From: a virus
DNA length: 39,860 bases
IMG/VR virus record: IMGVR_UViG_3300010391_000107
Coordinates: 1-39,860 of that record
Direction: 5' to 3' (one strand)
Shown here: piece by piece, positions 8,209-14,119 of the stretch
Layout of the letters: every line of letters starts with the position of its first letter
How positions within the stretch are numbered: position 1 is the first letter of the stretch
Notes under the pieces: model-generated
Databases searched by the model: none
The model's input: only the letters and a program-made list of their open reading frames with translations
Told to the model about the DNA's origin: nothing
Position numbers and translations under genes: made by a program

Positions 8209-8242
8209 ACTATAGAACCGAAAGTCCTTATTGTCAAGAACT
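8209..8242 (-). promoter_or_regulatory. leftward early promoter with repressor operator (PR-like)
   Basis: On the minus strand TTGACA (8232-8237), a 17 bp spacer and TATAGT (8209-8214) form a near-consensus sigma70 promoter driving the Cro-like gene. A 20 bp imperfect palindrome AGTTCTTGACAATAAGGACT (8223-8242) overlaps the -35 box, with a third half-site GGTTCT (8214-8219) beside the -10. The same arrangement recurs at 9935-9968, which identifies it as the operator of the phage repressor. Confidence 0.85.
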
Positions 8243-8247
8243 GATAA

Positions 8248-8253
8248 TACAAT
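8248..8253 (+). promoter_or_regulatory. possible repressor maintenance promoter -10 (PRM-like)
   Basis: TACAAT matches the -10 consensus at five of six bases and would start a transcript about 8 bases before the repressor ATG at 8268. The -35 position has no consensus match and falls within the operator, as expected for a promoter that needs repressor activation. This is inference from spacing only. Confidence 0.4.
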
Positions 8254-8267
8254 CATTTGCGCGTAAC

Positions 8268-8978
8268 ATGGAACTTATGGTTACTAATAGCAACGACAAG
8301 CAGGAATTTTCAGACAGATTAAACGCGGTGCTTGATGCAGCGGGCGTTGTTAAAATTGGCGAGGGACGTCAAGGTGTGCTTAAGAATCTGTTTAAAGTTA
8401 GTGATAAAGGAGCTCGTAAATGGATACAAGGCGAATCCATCCCCCGCTACGAAAAACTTCTTAAAATTGTTGAAAAATTTAAACAAACCGGTGTCACCGC
8501 GGAATGGCTACTATCCGGAAATCCTGATTTATCACCATTCCACGTTAAAGTTTCAGAACATGCCAGCCATTACGCCAACAAAACCATGGAAATGCCCGCA
8601 TGGAAAGTGCCGGTTATCAATTGGGTAAAGGCGGGTGAATTTACTGAATGTATAGACAATTATTCGATAGACCAGGCAGAAGAATGGATCGGCACTACTA
8701 CAAAACCCAAGACCAACACCTTCGCTTTGCGGGTAATTGGTGATTCCATGGAGCCCTTATTTACCGAAGGGATGCTGATTATTGTTGAACCCGAGCTGGA
8801 GGCTTTACCGGGGGATTATATTATTGCAAAAAACGGCAATGAAGCCACATTCAAGCAGTTAATAAAAGATGGTGCTGATTATTACCTGAAGCCAATGAAT
8901 AACCGATACCCCATAAAGCCATTGGGAGAATCGTATATAATCGGCGTGGTAAGAGAAGCTGTTATCAAATTCAGATAA
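8268..8978 (+). CDS. LexA-like cleavable phage repressor (CI type)
   Basis: The 236-residue protein has an N-terminal DNA-binding region (SDRLNAVLDAAG...LFKVSDKGARKWIQGESIPRYE) and a C-terminal peptidase S24 domain. Visible S24 elements are the Ala-Gly cleavage site in WVKAGEF, the nucleophile serine in GDSMEPLF and the general-base lysine in ATFKQL, so RecA-induced self-cleavage is expected. I start at the ATG at 8268; the frame runs back to 8160 but that part overlaps the operator and the Cro-like gene. It keeps both operator-promoter units silent in the lysogen. Confidence 0.9.
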   Translation: MELMVTNSNDKQEFSDRLNAVLDAAGVVKIGEGRQGVLKNLFKVSDKGARKWIQGESIPRYEKLLKIVEKFKQTGVTAEWLLSGNPDLSPFHVKVSEHASHYANKTMEMPAWKVPVINWVKAGEFTECIDNYSIDQAEEWIGTTTKPKTNTFALRVIGDSMEPLFTEGMLIIVEPELEALPGDYIIAKNGNEATFKQLIKDGADYYLKPMNNRYPIKPLGESYIIGVVREAVIKFR

Positions 8979-8988
8979 TGGAGCTGTT

Positions 8989-9666
8989 ATGATTTGCCCA
9001 AAATGCGGATACCAAAGAACTATCGCAGATGACCCTTTAATACCTGATTATCAATGCCCAGCTTGTGGAATCATCTATTTAAAATACCAACAGCAATTAT
9101 CTAATTATCCTAAACCAAGCACTGATAATCCGATTCGGCCCACGAATATCAATGATAATCGAATTATTCAACATCCTAAACTAATTAAAATATTTTGTGC
9201 TTTATTAATGATAACAGTGCTATATAAATGCAATGATGACTATAAAGAATATCGAAAAAAATTAGATCGTGAACAAGCTGCTATCGAATATAAACAACAT
9301 ATCAAGGAACTAACCAAACAAACCCGACATATTGAATACGAAAAAGCATTACAAGTACATGCAGCACAATGCAAGCTAGACGCCACCTGCACAGGGAAAA
9401 ACCTGATCATATCAATAGGTTTAAATTGTCAAAAAAGTATTGAACATTTATCAAAATATATCTTTAAATGGACTGATGGCTGGCTTGAAAGCAAATTTAA
9501 TATATTCTCATGGAAAGATGCTTCAAAACAATCCATTGTTGCATTTGGCGATAAAATTGAATTACAAAATGGATTTGGTGCCTGGCAAAATCATATTTAT
9601 GCCTGTGAAATACGGGTATCTGATGGTATCGTTTTAAATGTTGGAGCAAATCCAGGCCGACTTTAA
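8989..9666 (+). CDS. zinc-ribbon membrane protein, lysogenic-conversion candidate
   Basis: The 225-residue protein starts with a zinc ribbon (CPKCGYQR...YQCPACGIIYLKY), then a polar linker, one membrane helix (about 68-81, KIFCALLMITVLY), a charged coiled-coil-like segment and a C-terminal domain with paired cysteines (CKLDATC) and a WTDGWLESKF...GDKIELQNGFGAW pattern. This ribbon-linker-helix-domain plan is common in uncharacterised gammaproteobacterial proteins. The ATG has GGAG five bases upstream and follows the repressor stop by 10 bp, so it is probably co-expressed with the repressor in the lysogen. A strong terminator follows. Function unknown. Confidence 0.7.
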   Translation: MICPKCGYQRTIADDPLIPDYQCPACGIIYLKYQQQLSNYPKPSTDNPIRPTNINDNRIIQHPKLIKIFCALLMITVLYKCNDDYKEYRKKLDREQAAIEYKQHIKELTKQTRHIEYEKALQVHAAQCKLDATCTGKNLIISIGLNCQKSIEHLSKYIFKWTDGWLESKFNIFSWKDASKQSIVAFGDKIELQNGFGAWQNHIYACEIRVSDGIVLNVGANPGRL

Positions 9667-9679
9667 TAAAATTAATCAA

Positions 9680-9707
9680 TAAAAAACCCGCTTCGGCGGG
9701 TTTTTTA
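9680..9707. terminator. bidirectional rho-independent terminator
   Basis: AAAAAACCCGC-TTCG-GCGGGTTTTTT is a perfect stem with a TTCG tetraloop and T-runs on both strands. It ends the repressor/zinc-ribbon operon on the plus strand and the small secreted-peptide gene on the minus strand. Confidence 0.92.
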
Positions 9708-9751
9708 TTGCCTATGAAAAAGAAACTATACCCTTTTTTGCTCTGGCACTT

Positions 9752-9883
9752 TCAATGACAATGCCGGATTCCGGTTTTTCTATCCATATGACAACCATTT
9801 TTATCGGTCCGTCCCGAATGCGCATCAGCGCCCGCAATCCATAGCGCCACACATAACCATAAAATAACTTTTCCCCACTTCAT
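9752..9883 (-). CDS. tiny secreted His/Cys peptide (YHYH-like)
   Basis: The 43-residue precursor starts MKWGKVILWLCVALWIAGADA, a signal peptide, leaving a mature peptide HSGRTDKNGCHMDRKTGIRHCH of about 22 residues. The mature part matches the H-x-GRTD-x-NGCH-x-DRK-x-G-x-x-HCH pattern of small YHYH-type secreted proteins. An excellent ribosome site (GGAGG, five bases before ATG) fixes the start at 9883. It is transcribed away from the rightward promoter and ends at the shared terminator. Role unknown; metal binding is suggested by four His and two Cys. Confidence 0.7.
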   Translation of the reverse strand: MKWGKVILWLCVALWIAGADAHSGRTDKNGCHMDRKTGIRHCH

Positions 9884-9934
9884 AAACACCTCCACGAATA
9901 AAAATATAAGCTTAGTGCATAAAAAATGACTATC

Positions 9935-9968
9935 AGTTCTTGACATTAAGGACTATTGGTTCTAGTCT
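9935..9968 (+). promoter_or_regulatory. rightward promoter with second copy of repressor operator (PL-like)
   Basis: The palindrome AGTTCTTGACATTAAGGACT (9935-9954) differs from the 8223-8242 operator at one base and again carries a -35 TTGACA (9940-9945), a 17 bp spacer and a -10-like TAGTCT (9963-9968), plus a third half-site GGTTCT (9958-9963). It points into the small-gene operon starting at 10058. Two operators flanking the repressor gene make a lambda-like two-promoter switch. Confidence 0.85.
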
Positions 9969-9997
9969 TATATCTAACAAGCAGCCCCTCCACTAAA

Positions 9998-10019
9998 GAC
10001 CGTCTCGGCGGTCACTTTT
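9998..10019 (+). terminator. leader hairpin between promoter and first gene
   Basis: GACCGT-CTCG-GCGGTC (six pairs including one T-G) followed by ACTTTTT lies about 25 bases after the predicted transcription start and before the first gene. It could attenuate the operon unless antitermination occurs. The stem is short, so the call is moderate. Confidence 0.5.
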
Positions 10020-10057
10020 TGGAATATCACCGGTTAATAGATAACCAGGAGTAGCAC

Positions 10058-10240
10058 ATGGAACAATTAAATATTTCGTTGGATGAAAAACATGCCTGGG
10101 CATTGGCACAATTTTTAAAACGCGTTGGTTTTTCAGATATCAGGAACTGTGCAAAATCAGACGATGAGGCCTATTTAATACAAACGAGCTTCTCAGAAAT
10201 TAGAGAGGCACTTAATGATATTGGCATAAATCCACGCTAA
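10058..10240 (+). CDS. small hypothetical protein
   Basis: The 60-residue protein (MEQLNISLDEKHAWALAQFLKRVGFSDIRN...) has a good ribosome site (AGGAG six bases upstream). It is predicted helical, ending EIREALNDIGINPR, and resembles small phage proteins seen next to early genes, without a recognised function. First gene of the rightward operon. Confidence 0.68.
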   Translation: MEQLNISLDEKHAWALAQFLKRVGFSDIRNCAKSDDEAYLIQTSFSEIREALNDIGINPR

Positions 10241-10267
10241 ATCTAACATTAACTCCAAGGTGATGCC

Positions 10268-10477
10268 GTGAAAACAATACCAGAACAACACGAACTCCGC
10301 GCCGCCCATGTCGCCGCCCACATCTACTACCTGGCCATAGACATTAATATCACCAGGCAGGAAATAGGCGCCATCATCAACATAGCCCTGATGATGCTAG
10401 ATAATGGCCACAGCGGTGCAACTGCCTACGAAACCGGCGCCAACTATGTCCGATCAATCTCAACCCATCCGCATTAA
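10268..10477 (+). CDS. small hypothetical protein
   Basis: The 69-residue helical protein begins at a GTG (MKTIPEQHELRAAHVAAHIYYLAIDINIT...) preceded by AAGG. It carries a repeated Ala/His-rich helix and no recognised domain. It lies in series with the other small genes of the operon. Confidence 0.6.
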   Translation: MKTIPEQHELRAAHVAAHIYYLAIDINITRQEIGAIINIALMMLDNGHSGATAYETGANYVRSISTHPH

Positions 10478-10480
10478 GAA

Positions 10481-10594
10481 ATGAAGACACCAAACAAAGA
10501 AATAAACGAATTCAGAGGCTGCCTGCCGATCGGTATCGTAGGCATACTCTGCTGGATAGTAGTAGTAATCCTGATCGTCGTACATAACAGCTAA
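10481..10594 (+). CDS. single-helix membrane micropeptide
   Basis: A 37-residue frame starts MKTPNKEINEFRGCLPIGIV and continues as one membrane helix (GILCWIVVVILIVVHNS). It starts three bases after the preceding stop, with only a weak AAGAA upstream. It has the size of a small phage membrane protein or holin accessory, but function is unknown. Confidence 0.5.
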   Translation: MKTPNKEINEFRGCLPIGIVGILCWIVVVILIVVHNS

Positions 10595-10635
10595 AGCAAT
10601 TTAGAAATTTAAACTGACCCAAGAAAAACAACTAT

Positions 10636-10977
10636 ATGAAATCCACCCATGAACAACCTCTTAATAAAATTGATGTACGGCATAGAGAATGGATAAGTGT
10701 TGAAGAAGAGCTTCCGAATGGAAATTGTCTTGCATTTTATAAAAACTCGCATGGTAAAGAACGTATCGTTAAAGCTTTTTATGCAAAACATTATGAAATC
10801 GAACAAAACATAGATAGTGAATATTATGAATATAATGATACCGATGATAGATGTTATCTGCCAGAAGGTTGGCACGAATGCATTGACAATTGGGAGGAAT
10901 ATTCTTCAGTGGCGATACATGAAGGAATCGTAACACATTGGATACCATTACCTGAATATCCAGATCAAAATACATAA
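10636..10977 (+). CDS. DUF551 domain protein
   Basis: The 113-residue protein shows the DUF551 frame: REWISVEEELPNGNCLAFY at the N-terminus and VTHWIPLPEYP at the C-terminus, separated by an acidic middle (EYYEYNDTDD). DUF551 proteins are frequent in phages and prophages; their role is not known to me. The region is visibly more AT-rich than its neighbours, hinting at separate acquisition. Confidence 0.8.
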   Translation: MKSTHEQPLNKIDVRHREWISVEEELPNGNCLAFYKNSHGKERIVKAFYAKHYEIEQNIDSEYYEYNDTDDRCYLPEGWHECIDNWEEYSSVAIHEGIVTHWIPLPEYPDQNT

Positions 10978-10991
10978 CCCGGGAGAAAAAA

Positions 10992-11198
10992 ATGTATAAC
11001 GAACCTGCAACCATGAACCCGCAACCGCGTATGGCCGCCTTCAAAACCGATCTATTCGATGAAATAAACGACCTAAGCGCAGAGCTGGAAGCGGCAAAAA
11101 TACAGAGAATACTCTTAACCGCCACGGCGATTGTGCTGGGTGTGTTGTGCCTGTATCTGGGAATCGTGCTGTATTTTTCCGGATTGATAACCCAATGA
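10992..11198 (+). CDS. small membrane protein, possible holin or spanin partner
   Basis: The 68-residue protein has a polar N-terminus with a coiled stretch (DLFDEINDLSAELEAAKIQ) and one C-terminal membrane helix (about 41-63). Its stop overlaps the endolysin start by ATGA, which suggests a lysis role such as a holin. No family is recognised. A second holin candidate lies at 32325-32507. Confidence 0.6.
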   Translation: MYNEPATMNPQPRMAAFKTDLFDEINDLSAELEAAKIQRILLTATAIVLGVLCLYLGIVLYFSGLITQ

Positions 11199-11731
11199 AC
11201 ATTAACAAACTACTCGACAACGTGCTCGAGCACGAGGGCGGCTTTGTCGATCACCCGAACGACAAGGGCGGCCCGACCAATTACGGCATCACTTTGGCCG
11301 CGCTCAATGAATACACCGGCCTGCGCAACAGCAAACTGGATATAAAGATGCTGTCAGAACACACTGCAAGGGCCATCTATCAGGAAAATTATTACCGCAA
11401 GCCCGGCATCAACAGGCTACCGGAAGCCATGCAGCCACTCTTATTCGATATGGCCGTTAATCATGGCTGTAAAACCGGTGTGCAGCTGCTGCAATCCCAG
11501 CTGCTCGCCGATGGCTACGAGTGCGGCCTGGTTGATGGCTATATCGGCCGCAGCACTATTGCCGCTGCGATCAAAGCACTGGCTGATTTAGGGCAGGTAT
11601 TTATCAACAACCTGGTTAACCGGCGCATAGCACGCTATCGCTCCATCATCAAACATGATCCCACCCAGGCGGTTTTCGAAAAAGGCTGGATTGCCAGGGC
11701 GGAAACCTTCAGACCGGAGGCTATCGCATGA
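11195..11731 (+). CDS. GH108 endolysin
   Basis: The 178-residue muramidase of the GH108 family (N-acetylmuramidase plus C-terminal peptidoglycan-binding part) shows the catalytic glutamate in LEHEGGFVDHPNDKGGPTNYGIT (E14) and a C-terminal region GYIGRSTIAAAIKALADLG typical of PG_binding_3. It would cut the glycan backbone for lysis. The ATG at 11195 overlaps the upstream stop (ATGA). No signal peptide is seen, so release needs a holin. It lies in the repressor-controlled rightward operon rather than in the late operon. Confidence 0.93.
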   Translation: MNINKLLDNVLEHEGGFVDHPNDKGGPTNYGITLAALNEYTGLRNSKLDIKMLSEHTARAIYQENYYRKPGINRLPEAMQPLLFDMAVNHGCKTGVQLLQSQLLADGYECGLVDGYIGRSTIAAAIKALADLGQVFINNLVNRRIARYRSIIKHDPTQAVFEKGWIARAETFRPEAIA

Positions 11732-12117
11732 CAAAGCCCATGCCAAAGCCTGGCAATATCGAGACGGTTACCCGAAAAGACATCATGGCGATGACTGGTT
11801 TAAGCCATAACAAAGTAATCACACTTACTTTGGTACGTGAATGTAATTTTCCAAAGCCGGTATGTAAACTCGCACATGGAGAATTGATCTATAACAAAGC
11901 CGAAATTCTGACTTGGTTACAGCAATATGATTTGCCCGCTATGAAAAAAATCGCCCAACAATATAACAGAGGCGAAAACGCCAGGGCTGCATGTACGACA
12001 CCCAAAATAAAATCAGACAACAAAAAGCCGCAATCTTTCGATAATGAAATCGCACTTACCTTCATTACCGGCAAATTTGCAAAGCCTATAAATTTTACGA
12101 ACAGGATACAAACATGA
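11728..12117 (+). CDS. AlpA-like helix-turn-helix protein
   Basis: The 129-residue protein has an N-terminal HTH of the AlpA/excisionase type: VTRKDIMAMTGLSHNKVITLTLVREC, then a wing FPKPVCKLAHGELIYNKAEILTWLQQYD. The rest is basic and probably disordered (KIKSDNKKPQS). AlpA proteins regulate excision or phage genes. It overlaps the endolysin stop by ATGA, so it is coupled to lysis gene expression. Confidence 0.75.
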   Translation: MTKPMPKPGNIETVTRKDIMAMTGLSHNKVITLTLVRECNFPKPVCKLAHGELIYNKAEILTWLQQYDLPAMKKIAQQYNRGENARAACTTPKIKSDNKKPQSFDNEIALTFITGKFAKPINFTNRIQT

Positions 12118-12323
12118 AAGCAAAACTATTGTTTATTACCATCATGCTGGCCAATCTGGCTGTAATCCTGTTATCCATCCATAATGCCCATGCGAAATAC
12201 AATCGCCACAGCGGCCATATTTACAGCTGCAACGAAATCAATGCCGACATAAAGATGGCAAAAACAGAAGCCGAAAAATTGAAGTTTAAAGCTGAATATA
12301 AAAAATATTGCAAAGGGCACTAG
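12114..12323 (+). CDS. small secreted protein
   Basis: The 69-residue precursor has an N-terminal signal peptide (MKAKLLFITIMLANLAVILL...NAHA) and a short mature part with two Cys (YSCNEI, KKYCKGH) separated by a charged helix, giving a possible disulfide hairpin in the periplasm. It overlaps the AlpA-like gene by ATGA. It could be a spanin-type or lysis accessory protein but has no lipobox, so this is a guess. Confidence 0.62.
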   Translation: MKAKLLFITIMLANLAVILLSIHNAHAKYNRHSGHIYSCNEINADIKMAKTEAEKLKFKAEYKKYCKGH

Positions 12324-12324
12324 A

Positions 12325-12519
12325 ATGGATCACCCGACACTCAAACCCTGTCCGTTTTGCGGCAGTGCTAATGTTGGCAGATCATTCGACAAACACCCGA
12401 TAGGGCATGAAATCATTGTCTGTATTGATTGCGGCTCACAAGGCCCGGCAAATTATAAAATTGACATTGATCTCGCCGATGCCTGGAATAAAAGACCTGC
12501 TGAAGGTGAAAAGTTATGA
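12325..12519 (+). CDS. Lar-like restriction-alleviation family protein
   Basis: The 64-residue protein matches the Lar pattern: LKPCPFCGSANVG, then IVCIDCGSQGP and a terminal ADAWNKRP. Known members (Rac prophage Lar/RalR) moderate type I restriction by shifting the balance toward modification. Its 3' end lies in the first copy of an 88 bp tandem duplication, and the reading frame is intact. Confidence 0.85.
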   Translation: MDHPTLKPCPFCGSANVGRSFDKHPIGHEIIVCIDCGSQGPANYKIDIDLADAWNKRPAEGEKL

Positions 12520-12647
12520 TAGAAGATTTGAGATCGGCTTTATTTTCAATGGGTTGCATCTCGCCGATGCCTGGAATAAAAGACCTGCTGAAGGTGAAAA
12601 GTTATGATAGAAGATTTGAGATCGGCTTTATTTTCAATGGGTTGCAT
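12472..12647 (+). repeat. 88 bp perfect tandem duplication
   Basis: Bases 12472-12559 are repeated without mismatch at 12560-12647, and CTCGCC begins a third partial copy. The unit covers the last 16 codons of the Lar-like gene and the first 15 codons of the next gene. As 88 is not a multiple of three, both flanking genes keep intact reading frames, and the first copy leaves a 47-codon relic frame starting at 12516 that ends after 12647. Confidence 0.97.
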
Positions 12648-12861
12648 CTCGCCATCTGAGCTTGGTGCGGAAGCGGTTTTTGATACGGCAATAATGGATT
12701 GTATGGTTGAGTATCCACGGCGCAGGACGGAACAGGAAGATTTTGACGGCTTTGGCGTACTTTATTGCGAATCCTGCAGCTATTGTAAACATGCCACTAT
12801 TTATAAGGGTAAGTGTGCTTTTTGCGGTAAATCTGAAACAGAATTAGAGACAAAATCATGA
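12604..12861 (+). CDS. small zinc-ribbon protein
   Basis: The 85-residue protein carries a C-terminal zinc ribbon (YCESCSYCKHA...KCAFCGK) and an acidic N-terminus. The ATG at 12604 lies in the second copy of the 88 bp duplication with GAAGGTGAAAAG upstream. It overlaps the next gene by ATGA. I do not recognise a family. Confidence 0.65.
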   Translation: MIEDLRSALFSMGCISPSELGAEAVFDTAIMDCMVEYPRRRTEQEDFDGFGVLYCESCSYCKHATIYKGKCAFCGKSETELETKS

Positions 12862-13139
12862 CCGATATATTAACCGCCGAAGAAGCCGCCGAAATGTTCC
12901 GTGTTTCCACGCCGTATATACGCGGCATGGCTAATACCGGCGAAATACCCGCCACCAAAATGGGCGATGACTGGCGTTTCGTCCGGCAAGACCTTATCGA
13001 TTACCTGCGCGAACGCAGCAAACGCGAACAGATGTCCCGCAAATTTCAGCAGGAACAACTCAAGCAACAGGCGCAATCAATTACGCCAGGCAAACGCGGC
13101 AGGCCGCGCAAACATGATGTGTCGGATACTTTGCAATAA
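12858..13139 (+). CDS. excisionase-family HTH protein with AT-hook-like tail
   Basis: The 93-residue protein begins with a MerR/excisionase HTH_17 domain (LTAEEAAEMFRVSTPYIRG, MANTGEIPATKMGDDWRF, VRQDLIDYLRER) and ends in a basic tail GKRGRPRK that resembles an AT-hook. It is the best excisionase candidate on the map: small, basic, and in an operon that runs convergently toward the integrase gene. The alternative is a plain transcription regulator. It overlaps the previous gene by ATGA. Confidence 0.75.
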   Translation: MTDILTAEEAAEMFRVSTPYIRGMANTGEIPATKMGDDWRFVRQDLIDYLRERSKREQMSRKFQQEQLKQQAQSITPGKRGRPRKHDVSDTLQ

Positions 13140-13149
13140 GGAGGTAATA

Positions 13150-13419
13150 ATGAATGATGTTTTAGATGCCGAAGATTATCATAATTTGCGACATATGCTG
13201 GGTGCCTCTGAAGGCAAACCCAAAAATAAATGGGGATTTAGAAACTATTTTGCGGCCGGTATCGGAAGGCAAACAGAACAAATGGAAAAACTATTAAATC
13301 TTGGATTTGTTGAAAAAGGCACAACAAAAGGCGATATAACCATGTATTTTGCTACTGAAAGTGGATGCAAGAAAATTGGCTTTAACAAAGCGGCTATTAC
13401 TAGAGCCTTAGAGAAATAA
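13150..13419 (+). CDS. small hypothetical protein
   Basis: The 89-residue protein (MNDVLDAEDYHNLRHMLG...) has a strong ribosome site (AGGAGG) ahead of the ATG at 13150. It appears to be a winged-helix-like fold: helix pair EQMEKLLNLGFVEKG followed by a strand-turn (DITMYFATESG). No named family is recognised; the pattern resembles small phage DNA-binding or resolution-type proteins. Confidence 0.65.
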   Translation: MNDVLDAEDYHNLRHMLGASEGKPKNKWGFRNYFAAGIGRQTEQMEKLLNLGFVEKGTTKGDITMYFATESGCKKIGFNKAAITRALEK

Positions 13420-13420
13420 T

Positions 13421-13487
13421 GCATAGTGCAAAATTTAAAAAATGAAATCGATTTATAACCGCGCTCCGATTGAGCGCACTGTTAAAC
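13421..13487 (+). repeat. truncated attC-like element I
   Basis: GCATAGTGC, an AT-rich stretch, then GCGCTCCGATTGAGCGC and GTTAAAC. It is an imperfect direct repeat of 13715-13776 but lacks the left arm of the fold. It ends 12 bases before the next small gene's ATG. Confidence 0.6.
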
Positions 13488-13499
13488 TGAGGACAGAAT

Positions 13500-13694
13500 A
13501 TGTCTAATCATTGTTTGCATTGCAACAAAGAATTTCCTGAATACAACAGGATTCCATTATTTTGTAATCGTAATTGTAGTTACAATTATTATTTATCTAA
13601 GCCAGTAGTGTCAAAACAGAATAAACCAAAGCAATCAAACTGCAAAAACATAAATGAGAAACAAATAGATTTATTTGTGGTTTGTGACGCTTAA
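13500..13694 (+). CDS. small zinc-finger protein
   Basis: The 64-residue protein has an N-terminal zinc-finger-like pair HCLHCNKEFP...FCNRNCSYNYY (C-x2-C...C-x3-C) and a basic linker. GAGGA precedes the ATG at 13500 by six bases. Its TAA stop lies inside the GCTTAAC box of the attC-like element. Function unknown. Confidence 0.7.
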   Translation: MSNHCLHCNKEFPEYNRIPLFCNRNCSYNYYLSKPVVSKQNKPKQSNCKNINEKQIDLFVVCDA

Positions 13695-13776
13695 CGCAGA
13701 GCTAACCGGGCGCGGCACAGTGCCTGAAATTTAAACATAGATTGAATCCGCGCTCCGGTTGAGCGCCGGGTTATAC
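13689..13776 (+). repeat. attC-like recombination-site fold II
   Basis: The element runs GCTTAAC (fits RYYYAAC) ... GTTATAC (one base off GTTRRRY). Between them GAGCTAACCGGGCGCGG (13699-13715) pairs with CCGCGCTCCGGTTGAGCGC (13748-13766), leaving two extrahelical bases on one arm and an apical loop of about 32 bases. The upstream gene's stop codon lies in the first box. These are features of integron attC sites; no integron integrase is present in the window. Confidence 0.55.
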
Positions 13777-13792
13777 ATTTTTTGGAGATACT

Positions 13793-14077
13793 ATGAATAT
13801 AAACGAAATAGCACAAAAACAGTTCGATTGGGTTGAACGCATGGGCTGGCATAACAAAACAGCTCTTGAGTCCCTGGCGCTTATTGCAAGCGAAGTAGGC
13901 GAGGCGGTGAACGAATGTCGCGGGGACGTGCCGACACCAGAATTCGGGACAGAACTGGCAGATATTATTTTACGGGTTGCAGACCTGGCGCATTGGCACG
14001 GGATTGATTTAGCCGAAAAGATTGCCGTGAAGATGGCGATCAACGAAGCGCGCGGAACAAGAGGGCGCAAGGTTTGA
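13793..14077 (+). CDS. MazG-like nucleotide pyrophosphohydrolase
   Basis: The 94-residue protein shows the MazG all-alpha fold metal-binding pattern: ALIASEVGEAVNECRG (E-x2-E) and TELADIILRVADLAHWHG (E-x2-D). Phage MazG-type enzymes hydrolyse dNTPs or alarmones. Length is right for a stand-alone single-domain form. GGAG lies five bases upstream of the ATG. Last gene of the rightward operon, convergent with the integrase gene. Confidence 0.85.
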   Translation: MNINEIAQKQFDWVERMGWHNKTALESLALIASEVGEAVNECRGDVPTPEFGTELADIILRVADLAHWHGIDLAEKIAVKMAINEARGTRGRKV

Positions 14078-14090
14078 TGTATAACGCGTA

Positions 14091-14110
14091 ATAGACACCT
14101 TTTAGGTGTA
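14091..14110. repeat. AGACACCT palindrome, copy 1 (intergenic)
   Basis: ATAGACACCT-TT-TAGGTGTAT is an inverted repeat between the convergent mazG-like and integrase genes. It shares its core (AGACACCT...AGGTGT) with elements at 38065-38083 and 39745-39768. A bidirectional terminator role is possible, although the T-runs are weak. Confidence 0.6.
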
Positions 14111-14119
14111 TAAAACAAA

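Noticed and set aside
12516-12659. 47-codon gene between the Lar-like and zinc-ribbon genes
   Set aside because: It arises from out-of-phase reading of the 88 bp duplication and is a by-product rather than a selected gene.
13421-13776. Complete integron
   Set aside because: No integron integrase (the one integrase has phage features and lies by attP) and no attI; only attC-like folds are supported.
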